From Amycolatopsis antarctica (lineage in GTDB: Bacteria > Actinomycetota > Actinomycetes > Mycobacteriales > Pseudonocardiaceae), in contig NZ_NKYE01000017.1 in the NCBI RefSeq assembly GCF_002262875.1, positions 1-64,000 on the forward strand: a stretch of DNA of 64,000 nt, read 5' to 3'. The notes below the pieces were generated by a model. That model did no database searches. It had not been told where the DNA came from and was given only the letters and a program-made list of their open reading frames with translations. Below, piece after piece: positions 17,701 through 25,364 of the stretch. The position numbers and the translations under genes were made by a program. The stretch's first letter is position 1, and every line of letters starts with the position of its first letter.

Positions 17701-19324
17701 GCGGAAGAATCACGCCGCTCGCGGCCTCCCGCGCGGCTTCGAGGATGGCGACCTGCTGGCCGAGGGCCTGACGCAGGTCCGATGGCGGGGTGCGCAGACC
17801 ACCGAGCCTGACCTCGTAGTCCCCCGCCGCCATCGTGCGGGCCACACCGCCGAGCAGGCTTTCCCGGAACTTACCGTAATTCGCACAGGTTCCCACCCGC
17901 GCACCGATCGCGACGATCGCGATCGCTTCCGGCTCGGGAACCGCTCGCGATGGCGGGACGAGGGCCGCAGTGCTGTCTGCGGGCCCCTCGTCGAGCACGA
18001 GATGGGCGTTGTTGCCACCGAAACCGAAGGCGCTGATTCCCGCCCGCCGTACGCCGTCCCACGGCTCGGCTTCCCGCAACAGCCGCAACGGCGTCCCGGC
18101 CAGCGCATCGATCGGGTCTTCTGCGGACAGCGTCGGTGGCCGGATTCCGGCCTCGAACGCCCCGAGCATCTTGAGGACCCCGGCCGCCCCGGCCGCGGTC
18201 ACCAGGTGCCCGGTGTTCGACTTCGCCGAAGCGATCGGCAGATCCCGCGCCTCGGCGAAGACCTCCGCCGCGCCGCGTACCTCGGTGGCGTCGCCGAGCA
18301 AGGTACCGGTGGCGTGGCATTCCAGCAGGGACACCGATTCCGGCGCGACCCCGGCTTCGGCGTACGCCTGCCGGATCGCCCGGAGTTGGCCGTTCGCCGA
18401 GGGGACCAGTAGCCCCGAGGCCCGGCCGTCGTTGGACAGGCCGATCCCGCGGATCACCCCGAAAATCCGCACGTCCGCGGCCAGCGCGTCGGACAGGCGC
18501 ATGAGCGCCACGAAGGCGCCACCCTCGGCCGGCACGAGGCCGTCCGCTTCCCGGTGGAACGGGCGGCTGCGGCCGGACGGGCTCAACGCGCCCAGTGCGC
18601 TGAAGGCGAGATGTACCGCGAGGTCGTCGACCCGGTTGACCGCGCCCGCGACCATGAGGTCGGCGGTGCGATCGTGCAGCCGGTCGCAGGCAAGCTTGAT
18701 GGCGTACAACGAGGAGGCGCAGGCCGCATCGAGCGCGAACGCGCCGCCGCCGAGCCCGAGTGCCGACGCGGCGAGGTGCGCGGGCATGGCCGAGGAGAAC
18801 CGGTCCCGAGCGTAGGCACGATCCCCTGTGGCCGGCCTGCCGGTGCTCTCGCCGGTCCCGCGCAGTCCGGCGAGCGCGGCCCGGATCTCCGACGGCTGCT
18901 CGGAGAGCCACACGTTCTCGGCGTAACGGACCATCCCGTCGGTGGGCATCGAGAGGTTCCCGAGGACGAGGCCCGCCCGGTCGCGACGCTCGCCCGCCTC
19001 CGCTTCGCGCAGGGCCTCCCGCGCACCGTGCAGCACCCACCGGAACGACGGATCGAGCGTGGCGATCGCGTCCGCGCCGAGGAGGAAGCCGCCGGGATCG
19101 AAGAGATCGTCGAAACCGTGCACGTAACCGCCGGTCGCGCTGCGCACCGGTGCGGGTGCGGGGCCCACGATGTCCCCCAGCGCGGCACCGGGTAGCCGCC
19201 ACCGTCCTGGCGGTACACCGGAGACACTGAGCCTGCCCTGGGAAACGTTGCCCCAGTACGCATCCGGGGTGAGCGCGTCGGGCAGGACACAGCCCCGGCC
19301 GACCACCGCCACGGGTTCGAACAC
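11735..19324 (-). CDS. PfaC/Hgl-like secondary-lipid synthase (KS-CLF-AT-multiple DH)
   Basis: A 2,529-residue iterative synthase. Order: KS (1-445) with Cys in DAACASSLYA, ECHATGT and SNTGHLVTAAG; a second KS-like domain (455-790) whose nucleophile position reads VSAEEASG, so Cys is replaced and it should act as a chain-length factor; AT-like domain (830-1170) with GYSSGE; a Pro/Ala linker; then paired FabA-like hotdogs. Hotdogs 2 and 4 keep the His (GHFKNDPCMPG near 1636, AHFFQDPVQPG near 2020) and hotdogs 1 and 3 lack it. A further PKS-DH-like double hotdog follows (RDHCPTWTLPALP near 2155; Asp in GLLDACTHV near 2315), then a tail faintly like a PPTase-type end. It has no carrier protein of its own and must use those in neighbouring subunits. 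GTG 19324 has AGGAGG overlapping the upstream stop. Confidence 0.9.
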   Translation of the reverse strand: MFEPVAVVGRGCVLPDALTPDAYWGNVSQGRLSVSGVPPGRWRLPGAALGDIVGPAPAPVRSATGGYVHGFDDLFDPGGFLLGADAIATLDPSFRWVLHGAREALREAEAGERRDRAGLVLGNLSMPTDGMVRYAENVWLSEQPSEIRAALAGLRGTGESTGRPATGDRAYARDRFSSAMPAHLAASALGLGGGAFALDAACASSLYAIKLACDRLHDRTADLMVAGAVNRVDDLAVHLAFSALGALSPSGRSRPFHREADGLVPAEGGAFVALMRLSDALAADVRIFGVIRGIGLSNDGRASGLLVPSANGQLRAIRQAYAEAGVAPESVSLLECHATGTLLGDATEVRGAAEVFAEARDLPIASAKSNTGHLVTAAGAAGVLKMLGAFEAGIRPPTLSAEDPIDALAGTPLRLLREAEPWDGVRRAGISAFGFGGNNAHLVLDEGPADSTAALVPPSRAVPEPEAIAIVAIGARVGTCANYGKFRESLLGGVARTMAAGDYEVRLGGLRTPPSDLRQALGQQVAILEAAREAASGVILPRERTMVLVGMGCDVEVARHPTRVRMASRLTATGAQAVSAEVQDAFAVPLDAAAVLGTMPNIVANRINSQLDLAGPSFTVSAEEASGIVALNLAARSLRDRSADAVLVGAVDLSHEPVHRRAAAEAGLGVEPGDAAVVLVLKRAADARHDGEEVLALLGGQGEPGEELVVGDAATGPAAARFDPAAVFGVPHAAKGLLAVACATVALRHGAVPRAGTAADPSLGLRRARIAVDTLGAAPAAAVLTAAAVEPWITEPAVRPHVFSGADAEGVLAAARAGREGNQGPARLVVLASGPEQLAGRIDAAGRWLGGHGVRPEGVAFRARSIGGELGFVYTNGSACYPRMGRETLLAFPDTLAVLERRCGSLREVAGWAYTGTGADAPHVLDQIWGASLLGQVHTELTRGVLGLEPTAVLGYSSGETNSLVAMGAWGEVPRLVAEARRSPLFVREVAGELSVVRQAWRDHGIEDGQWAGYLVNATADAVRAAITGEPTVHLMAVSAPDMCVLGGESAGCARVLDRLSGAHALPLGYDIAVHIPEVERVRDAWRALHDRPTTELPGIRFYSCASRDSYTVTRDTAAEAITEQAVGTIDFVATVEKAWQDGVRVFIEHGPRALCTGWIGKILGDREHVAVALDSADGRGVRSLTRAVADLLAAGVDLRHTELFDHLDVVTSPVAPPEMTIRTAAHPAPIVLPDLTSAAETMVPAPALPPVSAWCVSRPLEPVTARTAAPIAAPPLPHSVPATVPARQDPGLGGVAEIHRRFLHSQAETHQRYLAVASQAQELLLRRRPGSPDTPDSAPRVSADPVPVLPSFDRAQLEVLAAGRVSDVFGPFFREQDGFHRQVRMPMPPMLLADRVTGIDAEQGRFGTGVIHTQTDVTADSWYLDPAGRMPTGLVIEAGQADLLLISWMGVDLINRGERVYRLLGCEVTFHGTPPVPGETLTFDIHIDGHGEQGGMRLFFFHYDCRVGGELRLSVRGGQAGFFSDAELAASGGVLWDPAADIPAGQAPLDPPVLESMRHAFSPAQVVAFSEGRPDECFGPAWRGTRAHVRPPRIAAGEMLFLHEVTDFSPNGGPWGRGHLRARTPVSPGDWYFEGHFKNDPCMPGTLMFEGCLQAMAFYLAALGHTADADGWRFEPVTGAALPMRCRGQVTPASREIVYEVFVAEVSAGPVPVLVADVLCTVDGVKAFHARRAGLRLVPDWPLGSPADSAEGLGTKEKQVAVTGGVRFDRAALLASARGRPSDAFGPGYTTFDGTRRAARLPGPPFLLVSRIVSVDSPAGAMRAGTQAVAEYDVDPEAWYWRENGFPVLPASVLMEVALQPCGWLASHSGCALSSEVDLLFRNLDGAATILGEVTPATRVVRTTALLRDISSHDGTIIVSFDVRCEADGVPLLTASSVFGFFPRDVFANQTGLPASEEERANLAGTPPPQSSRPVPPPGEPSLRMWDRVTGYQPGGGPAGLGRAIAEKRITAGEWYFRAHFFQDPVQPGSLGVEAMIELLRFLVLQKGYGDPMGSPRFESLAVDEPLEWKYRGQVTPDNDLVTVELNLTRVERNERGVLAVAEAWLWVDGVRIYAVPGLAVRLVDAAPGARVDDREAGHRVEEILDPATDVWLRDHCPTWTLPALPMMSTVDRMFAAARSGGATGVCALRDLRLRRWVPVAGQTTLRTQVWPAESGDLAVTTSVWRVAATPGLSRFEETASAVLSTHYNEKRPEPWPEPADALTMPDPYTSGALSHGPSFRYLVSVKVGADTAIGVVDAGRGGVPRGELHQGLLDACTHVIPHAELWRWCGDIDRGLVGYPHRITTLDLYEPLPEQGRLVVQARFTGFEDGEPAHPAFDVQVCADGRVLAAFHLVNVLMAAGPLAELGHSERRDFLRDRRPTRGAGLSRTEDAVTRLSRAEADRLEWLPGTVAEVYALPTGLSTTDRLAQVAMKDHLGRRLGLHPAEVHVDVATSLARAGGVDFPLNVRVEAASVEVRDALPPNQIEE

Positions 19325-19333
19325 GCCCGCCTC

Positions 19334-22300
19334 CTAGGTCCGCGGTGCGCTGTCGGGCCGGGCGACGAGCCGGACCCCGCGAAGCTCGAAGATCGGCTGG
19401 CCGTCCACACCGGACGCCCGCACATCGCACCGGGCTTCGCTGCCGCCGGACCGACCCGCGCGCACCAGCACCGTCGCCGTGTCCTGGAGTGGTCCGGGAA
19501 CGTGGAGCCGGAACTCGTCCAGTCCCATGGGCAGCACCGCCGTACCCAGTACCCGCTCGGCCCACAGCGTCGCGAGTTGCAACGCACCGTCGACCGCGGC
19601 CGGGTCGGTGTGCCGGTCCGTACCGGGCCACCCGAGCCGCCGGGTACCGGCGAGGGTACCGCTCGCCCCGTCCGGGGAGAGCCCGTCGAGGGCGACGAGC
19701 GCCTGGAACGCGGGGCCGTGGAACAGCACGTGCCCGTCGTAGATCTCCCGGGCCAGCGGGCTCAGTCCGGTGAGGTCGCTCCACGGTTCGGGGATCTCGC
19801 CTACGGCGTCGCCGATCTTCCCGCGGAAATGCGGACGCTGCCCGTGCAGGGTGAGCGCGATCGAGCCACCGGCGGCGGGCTCGGCGGCCAGACGCAGGAC
19901 CCGGGCCTGGTCGGCGAAGTCGTCGAGAGCGATCTTGCTGAGCACTTCCACCTCGGCGACGCTCGTGACGGCGCTGTCCGACGCGGCCCGCGCGGCACCG
20001 GTGAACCACTCCAGCACCATCGCGACCGGGAGCACCGGTGTGCCGGCGATCGTGTGGTCGGTCAGGTACGGGTGACTGTGCGCGGACAGTGCCAGCTCCC
20101 CGGTGACAGGGAGAGGGCTTTCCGGGTGCCCGGCCGCGCGCACCACCCGCAGCGGCCCGGCGTGCCCGAGGATTTCGTCCACGAAGGCGCGCGCCCCCGA
20201 AGCCAGTGGGATGAGCGCCGTGCCGGCGGCGCGGAAGTGCGCGGCGAGCGAGGTGTCCACCATGCCGCCTTCCCAAGGACCCCAGGCGATCGATCGGACG
20301 AGACAGTCCGGTCGGGCGGCCTGTTCTGCCGCGGCGAGCTGGGTGGCGATCTCGTTCGCCATCGCGTAGTCGCTCTGCCCCGCGTTGCCGTAGCACGCGG
20401 CGACCGAGGAGAACACGCACAGCAGGTCGAGCGGATCCGCGGCGGTGGCGGCAAGCAGCGAACGCAACCCACCGACCTTGGTGTCGAGGACCCGGTCGAA
20501 CTGCTCGTCGGTCTTGTCCCGGATGTGCTTGTCCGCCAGCACTCCCGCGCCGTGCACGATCCCGGTGATCGGCCCCCACTCGGCGCGGACACCGTCCAGT
20601 GCCGCGCGGACGGCTTCGGTATCGGTCACGTCGGCGGTCACGTAACGCACGACCGCGCCCGCGGCTTCCATGGCGCCGAGGGTGTCGCGTATCTCCCGGG
20701 CGGCGAGCACGCGCGCGGTCTCGTTCCTGATGCGCCGGGGTTCCGGCGCGGCGCCGCCGGCACGGAGGTGCTCGATGACGGCGTTCCGGACGGCCTGCTC
20801 TCCGTGTGTCTCCCGGAGATACGCGGGTTCGGTCGTCAGCGGTGTCCGTCCGATGAGGACGATCCTGGGCGCGCAGGCCTCCGCCAGCGCGCACAGCGCC
20901 GCCGCGGTGACCCCGCGCGCGCCACCGCTGGCGACGATCACCGACTGTGGACCGATCCGGCCTTCCCGTCGCGGCGAAACCGCCGCGGATTCGACGGTGC
21001 CGAGCTCCGTGGTTTCGAGCACGGTGCGGCCGGTCGTGCCGAGACCTACGTCGGTGGCGGTGCCTCCGGTGAGCAGTTCCCCGGCGATGAGCCGGGCCAA
21101 GTCGGCTTCACTGTGCCCTCGAGTGTCGAGGTCGAGCGCCTTGACGCTGATGCCGGGCCATTCCCGTGCGGCCGTGCGGGCCAGCGCGGCGGCACCACCG
21201 GCGACGCCTTGGCCGGAGGTGACGCCGGCGAGGCCGAAGTCGCCCCCGGTGTCCTGCACGGTGACGAACACCCCGGGGCCGTCCGCCCGGGTGGCCGAAA
21301 ATTCCCGTGCCAGGGAGAAGGCCGACCGGGCCGAATCGATCCCACTGTCCGCTGTGGACCCCATTGGCAATTCGCCGAGGTGGATCACGCCCCCGATTCC
21401 CGGCGGCACCGTGGCTTCGGCACTCGCTTCGATGCCGTGCCCGGCGAGCTCCTTCGCGAGTCCGGCGGCGATCTCTGTGGTGCCGCCGGTGATCGCGACC
21501 CGGCTGCCGAGCAGACCCGGGAGGGCGAGACCGATCGCGGGAGCCGAGACAGGTCGAAAAGCCAGCCGCAACGGAGCGGCCGGGGTTACGGCGTCCACGG
21601 GGGTCGCGGTGCTCCCGGCGACGGTGGTTTCCGTCGCCACCGGAGCTTCCGATGCGGTATCCGCGCCTGCGGTATCCGCGCCCAGCAGACCCGCGACCTC
21701 ACCCAACGTCCGGGCGGCACCCAGCACCGACCCGTCCACCTCCGCCACCACACCGAAACGCTCACGCACCGCCGACAGAATCTCCACCCGCTTGATCGAA
21801 TCGATCCCCAGATCCGACTCCAACTCCATCCCCACATCCAGCACATCCACCGGATACCCCGTCTTCTCCGCCACCACCCCCAGCAACCCGGCAACATCCA
21901 CCGACACACCACCGGCGGACGGGTGAACGGGCTCGGTGGCGGACCGCTGGGGCGAGCGCGTCGCCGGCTCCGGAATCGCTTGCGAAGCGGGCACTTCGCT
22001 CACAGCACGTTCGGCAACGGGCGGCTCCGCCGCGAAGGCAACGGGCTCGGCCTGCGATACCGGGGCGGGTATCGGTTCGGGCGCGGGAGTCCACAGTGGA
22101 TCCGCAGCGGGCGGCGGCGCCGGCGTTGCCCCGGAAAGCCCGGTCAGTGCGACCTCGGAAAGCCGGAGGAAGGCCAGGTGTGAATCGGCCATCGCACGCT
22201 GGTAGGCGGCGTGCGCCTCACCGGCCTGCCGCTGGGTTTCACGCAGCGCGTGCAGCCACTCGGTGTCACCGGTCGTTCGCGCCGCCGGGTGCTCAGTCGC

Positions 22301-25300
22301 GGAGGAGGACCGGCCGGGAGCGGCCTCCGGCGCCGGACCGGTTTCGTTCGCGGGCGCGATCGCGTTGGCGAAACCGGCCGGTGCCGGGCTCGCCAGCGGT
22401 GGGGTGGCGGGCGCCGGAGTCGGCGATTCGGCGGGCGCGGAGGCACCGGGGACCGCAGCGACGGCCGGTGCGGGACGAGGTGGCGCGGGCGGCGGCAACC
22501 GCACGTCGCCACCGGCGGGCGGGTACGGCTTGGCGTAGTTGGCGCCGAGCAGATCGACGGTCATCGACGGCCTCGTGTCCACTGCCGGTTCCTCCTCGAC
22601 GGGTCCGTACGAATTCCACAGCGCCGCGAAGTCGAGGCGGAGACCACCGACCGCGAGCCGGCCCAATGCCTCGTGCAGCACGTCGGCACCCCGGAACTTC
22701 GCCCGGTCGAGGCTGACAGCGCGGTGTTCGCGATCGGCCAGGATGTCCCCGGTGAACCGGGTAAGGGTCGCGTTGGCACCGACCTCCACGAAGGTCCGGA
22801 CGCCGTCGGCGTACATGGCCTCGATCTGGTCGACGAACCGGACCGGGACCTCCAACTGACGGGCGAGACCAGCACGCACGGCGTCCGGCGACGCCGGGTA
22901 GGTCGTCGCGTCCGCGTTGGCGTAGACCGGGATCCGGGGGGCGGCGATGGTCTCGCTGTCGAGCGCGCGACGGAACGGCGCGGCCGCATCCGCGACAAGC
23001 GGACTGTGGAACGCCGCGGACGCTTCGAGCCGCCGGACGGTGTATCCGGCGTCAACGGTCCGGCGTTCGAAGGCGGCCACGGCCGATTCGGCGCCGGATA
23101 CGACGACTTGCCGGCGTGCGTTGTGGTTCGCGATCCACAGTTCGCCGGTGGTGGCGGCCTCGACCAATTCGCCGACCTCGCCGAAATCGCCGATCACGGC
23201 GGTCATCGCGCCCGGTACGCTCGCCGCGTCACGCATCAGTTCACCGCGCCGCCGGGACAGCGCCATCAAGGTCTCATTGTCGAAGCAGCCCGCGGCGTGC
23301 AGCGCGACGAGTTCGCCGAAGCTGTGGCCTCCCAGAGCATCCGGGCGGACTCCCAGCAGATCGAGCACCGACAGTACGGCCAGGCTCTGCGCCGCGAGCG
23401 CGGGCTGTGCCCACTCGGTGCGGGTCAGCCGGTCGCGCTGCTCGGCGCGTTCGTCGTCGGAGAACACGGGGGGCGGAAAGACGACCCGGTGCAGCGGCTC
23501 GTCCTTCGTGCCACCCGTACCGGACGCGGTGACGGCGTCCCAGCTCTCCCGGGCGCCGGGTACCAGCATCGCGAGCTCCGCGCCCATACCGACGTACTGG
23601 CTGCCCTGGCCGGAGAACAGGAACGCGATCCGTCCGGGTTCGGCTACCTGGGCGCCGTAGTGCGTGCCACCGGGACCGGCGAACGAGATGACGGGGTCGG
23701 CATCGATCCGGTCCGCGGCGGAGCGCAGCTTCGCCGCCAGGTCGGCGAGGGAGCTCGCCACCACCGCCAGGCGGGCCGGTGCGGCGGGATCGAAAGCATC
23801 CTGGCTTTTCCTTGCCACAGCAGTGATTTCACGGCCATCGGCGGCGAGCTCGCGGGCAGCGGTGGCGAGTGCGGCCGGGGATTCCGCGGACAGCGGCACC
23901 AGTTCACTCGACGCGGCGCGCATCCGGTACGTCGGCGGGGCCTGGTCCGGAGGGCAGTGTTCTTCGAGCGTCACGTGGAAGTCGGTGCCACCGAAGCCGA
24001 AGCTGGACACGCTTGCGCGCCGGGGGTGTCTACCGTCGCTGATCCACGGCCGGGCCTGGGTGTTGAGGTAGAACGGACCGCCGTCCAGCCCGAGGGCCGG
24101 GTTGGGCCGGTCGACCTTGATCGTCGGCGGCAGCACCTTGTGGTGCAGCGCCAGGGTCGCCTTGAGCAGGCCGGCCGCGCCCGCGGCGTTCTTCGTGTGC
24201 CCGATCTGGGATTTCACCGACCCCAGCGCACACCACGCGGTGTCGGTACGGCCGGATTCGCCGAACACGGTGCGCAGGGCGGCGACCTCGGCGGCGTCGC
24301 CGGCAGCGGTGCCGGTGCCGTGTGCTTCGAGGAGGCCGACGGTGTCCGGACCGTAACCCGCTGTCTCGTACGCCCGCCGCAGTGCCCGGGCCTGGCCGCC
24401 CGACTGCGGTGCGTAGATCGCCCCGCCCTGGCCGTCGGACGCCGTGCCGACCCCGCGAATGACCGAGAAGATCCGGTCGCCGTCGCGCTCCGCGTCGGCG
24501 AGCCGCCGCAGAGCGAACATCACGATGCCTTCGCCGAGGATCATGCCGTCGGCGTCCTCGGCGAACGGCCGGCAGTCTCCCGTCCGCGAGAGCGCGGGCG
24601 TCTTGCTGAAGCAGGTGTACATCACCGGGTCGTTGAGCGTGTCCACGCCACCGGTGACGACGAGATCGGCCTGTCCGAGGGCCAGTTCGTTGATCGCGCT
24701 GGACACGGCAGCGAGTGAGCTGGCGCAGGCGGCATCGGTGGTGTAGTTGCTGCCGTGCAGATCGAACCTGTTCGCCACCCGCCCGGCGACCACGTTGCTC
24801 AGCAGTCCCGGCAGCGTGGCCTCCTGCCAGGGCACGTAGTGCGCGGCGATACGGTCGCACGCGGCCCGCGCATCGTCTTCGGAGATCCCGCTCTCGCGCA
24901 TGGCCTTGTGCCACACCGGCCGCTGGATCCGGGCACCCATCGTGGTGAGCAGCTCCAGCGAGGAGGTGCCGAGGATGACACTCGTGCGCTCACGATCCAC
25001 TGTAGATAGACCGTCCGGGCCCAGTGACGACAGGAGCTGGTCGGCGGCGACCATGGCCAGTAGCTGACTGGTGTCGGTGGCTTCGAGGGCCTTGGGAGGA
25101 ATACCGAAGGCCAGTGGGTCGAACGGAACCGGCGCGAGGAAGGCGCCGCGGCGCGCGTAGCTCTTGTCCGGGGCTGTGGGGTCGGGGTCGTAGTGGTCCT
25201 CGACGAGCCAGTGCGTCGCGGGGACGTCGGTGACCTGATCCTCGCCGGACGCGACCGTCCGCCAGAATCCCTCGGCACCCGGCTCGCCCGGCAGCAGCGC

Positions 25301-25354
25301 GCTGACCCCGACGATGGCGATCGGCGGTACGGTTCTCGGCTGGTTCTCGGTCAC
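19334..25354 (-). CDS. PfaA/HglE-like synthase (KS-AT-ACP-KR-DH)
   Basis: A 2,006-residue synthase subunit. KS (1-470): DAACASSLAAV with Cys near 208, EAHGTGT, KSQIGHTKNAAG. AT (555-880): FSGQGSQYVGMG, GHSFGE near 676, AAFHSPLV. A long Pro/Ala linker leads to one ACP (1145-1225) with DLGIDSIKR, phosphopantetheine Ser near 1184. KR (1460-1700): SGGARGVTAAAL for NADPH, then VFSSVAACYGNAGQSDYAMAN with the catalytic Tyr near 1661. PKS-type DH (1750-2000): HPYLTDHTIAG and DPAAVDGALQL. PUFA synthases usually carry several tandem ACPs; here only one is seen, in a stretch with unusual codon use. GTG 25354 has GAGGAG overlapping the PfaD stop. It works iteratively with the PfaC- and PfaD-like proteins. 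Confidence 0.93.
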   Translation of the reverse strand: MTENQPRTVPPIAIVGVSALLPGEPGAEGFWRTVASGEDQVTDVPATHWLVEDHYDPDPTAPDKSYARRGAFLAPVPFDPLAFGIPPKALEATDTSQLLAMVAADQLLSSLGPDGLSTVDRERTSVILGTSSLELLTTMGARIQRPVWHKAMRESGISEDDARAACDRIAAHYVPWQEATLPGLLSNVVAGRVANRFDLHGSNYTTDAACASSLAAVSSAINELALGQADLVVTGGVDTLNDPVMYTCFSKTPALSRTGDCRPFAEDADGMILGEGIVMFALRRLADAERDGDRIFSVIRGVGTASDGQGGAIYAPQSGGQARALRRAYETAGYGPDTVGLLEAHGTGTAAGDAAEVAALRTVFGESGRTDTAWCALGSVKSQIGHTKNAAGAAGLLKATLALHHKVLPPTIKVDRPNPALGLDGGPFYLNTQARPWISDGRHPRRASVSSFGFGGTDFHVTLEEHCPPDQAPPTYRMRAASSELVPLSAESPAALATAARELAADGREITAVARKSQDAFDPAAPARLAVVASSLADLAAKLRSAADRIDADPVISFAGPGGTHYGAQVAEPGRIAFLFSGQGSQYVGMGAELAMLVPGARESWDAVTASGTGGTKDEPLHRVVFPPPVFSDDERAEQRDRLTRTEWAQPALAAQSLAVLSVLDLLGVRPDALGGHSFGELVALHAAGCFDNETLMALSRRRGELMRDAASVPGAMTAVIGDFGEVGELVEAATTGELWIANHNARRQVVVSGAESAVAAFERRTVDAGYTVRRLEASAAFHSPLVADAAAPFRRALDSETIAAPRIPVYANADATTYPASPDAVRAGLARQLEVPVRFVDQIEAMYADGVRTFVEVGANATLTRFTGDILADREHRAVSLDRAKFRGADVLHEALGRLAVGGLRLDFAALWNSYGPVEEEPAVDTRPSMTVDLLGANYAKPYPPAGGDVRLPPPAPPRPAPAVAAVPGASAPAESPTPAPATPPLASPAPAGFANAIAPANETGPAPEAAPGRSSSATEHPAARTTGDTEWLHALRETQRQAGEAHAAYQRAMADSHLAFLRLSEVALTGLSGATPAPPPAADPLWTPAPEPIPAPVSQAEPVAFAAEPPVAERAVSEVPASQAIPEPATRSPQRSATEPVHPSAGGVSVDVAGLLGVVAEKTGYPVDVLDVGMELESDLGIDSIKRVEILSAVRERFGVVAEVDGSVLGAARTLGEVAGLLGADTAGADTASEAPVATETTVAGSTATPVDAVTPAAPLRLAFRPVSAPAIGLALPGLLGSRVAITGGTTEIAAGLAKELAGHGIEASAEATVPPGIGGVIHLGELPMGSTADSGIDSARSAFSLAREFSATRADGPGVFVTVQDTGGDFGLAGVTSGQGVAGGAAALARTAAREWPGISVKALDLDTRGHSEADLARLIAGELLTGGTATDVGLGTTGRTVLETTELGTVESAAVSPRREGRIGPQSVIVASGGARGVTAAALCALAEACAPRIVLIGRTPLTTEPAYLRETHGEQAVRNAVIEHLRAGGAAPEPRRIRNETARVLAAREIRDTLGAMEAAGAVVRYVTADVTDTEAVRAALDGVRAEWGPITGIVHGAGVLADKHIRDKTDEQFDRVLDTKVGGLRSLLAATAADPLDLLCVFSSVAACYGNAGQSDYAMANEIATQLAAAEQAARPDCLVRSIAWGPWEGGMVDTSLAAHFRAAGTALIPLASGARAFVDEILGHAGPLRVVRAAGHPESPLPVTGELALSAHSHPYLTDHTIAGTPVLPVAMVLEWFTGAARAASDSAVTSVAEVEVLSKIALDDFADQARVLRLAAEPAAGGSIALTLHGQRPHFRGKIGDAVGEIPEPWSDLTGLSPLAREIYDGHVLFHGPAFQALVALDGLSPDGASGTLAGTRRLGWPGTDRHTDPAAVDGALQLATLWAERVLGTAVLPMGLDEFRLHVPGPLQDTATVLVRAGRSGGSEARCDVRASGVDGQPIFELRGVRLVARPDSAPRT

Positions 25355-25364
25355 GGTGGACTCC

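Noticed and set aside
19502..24718. Pair of long plus-strand open frames (over 800 codons each)
   Set aside because: They are antisense to the KS-AT-ACP-KR-DH gene, whose active-site motifs are beyond doubt.
11735..25354. Enediyne-type PKS
   Set aside because: The presence of a PfaD-type reductase, multiple FabA-like hotdogs and a separate CLF-containing subunit fits PUFA/Hgl-type synthases. The single-protein KS-AT-ACP-KR-DH-PPTase layout and enediyne accessory genes are absent.
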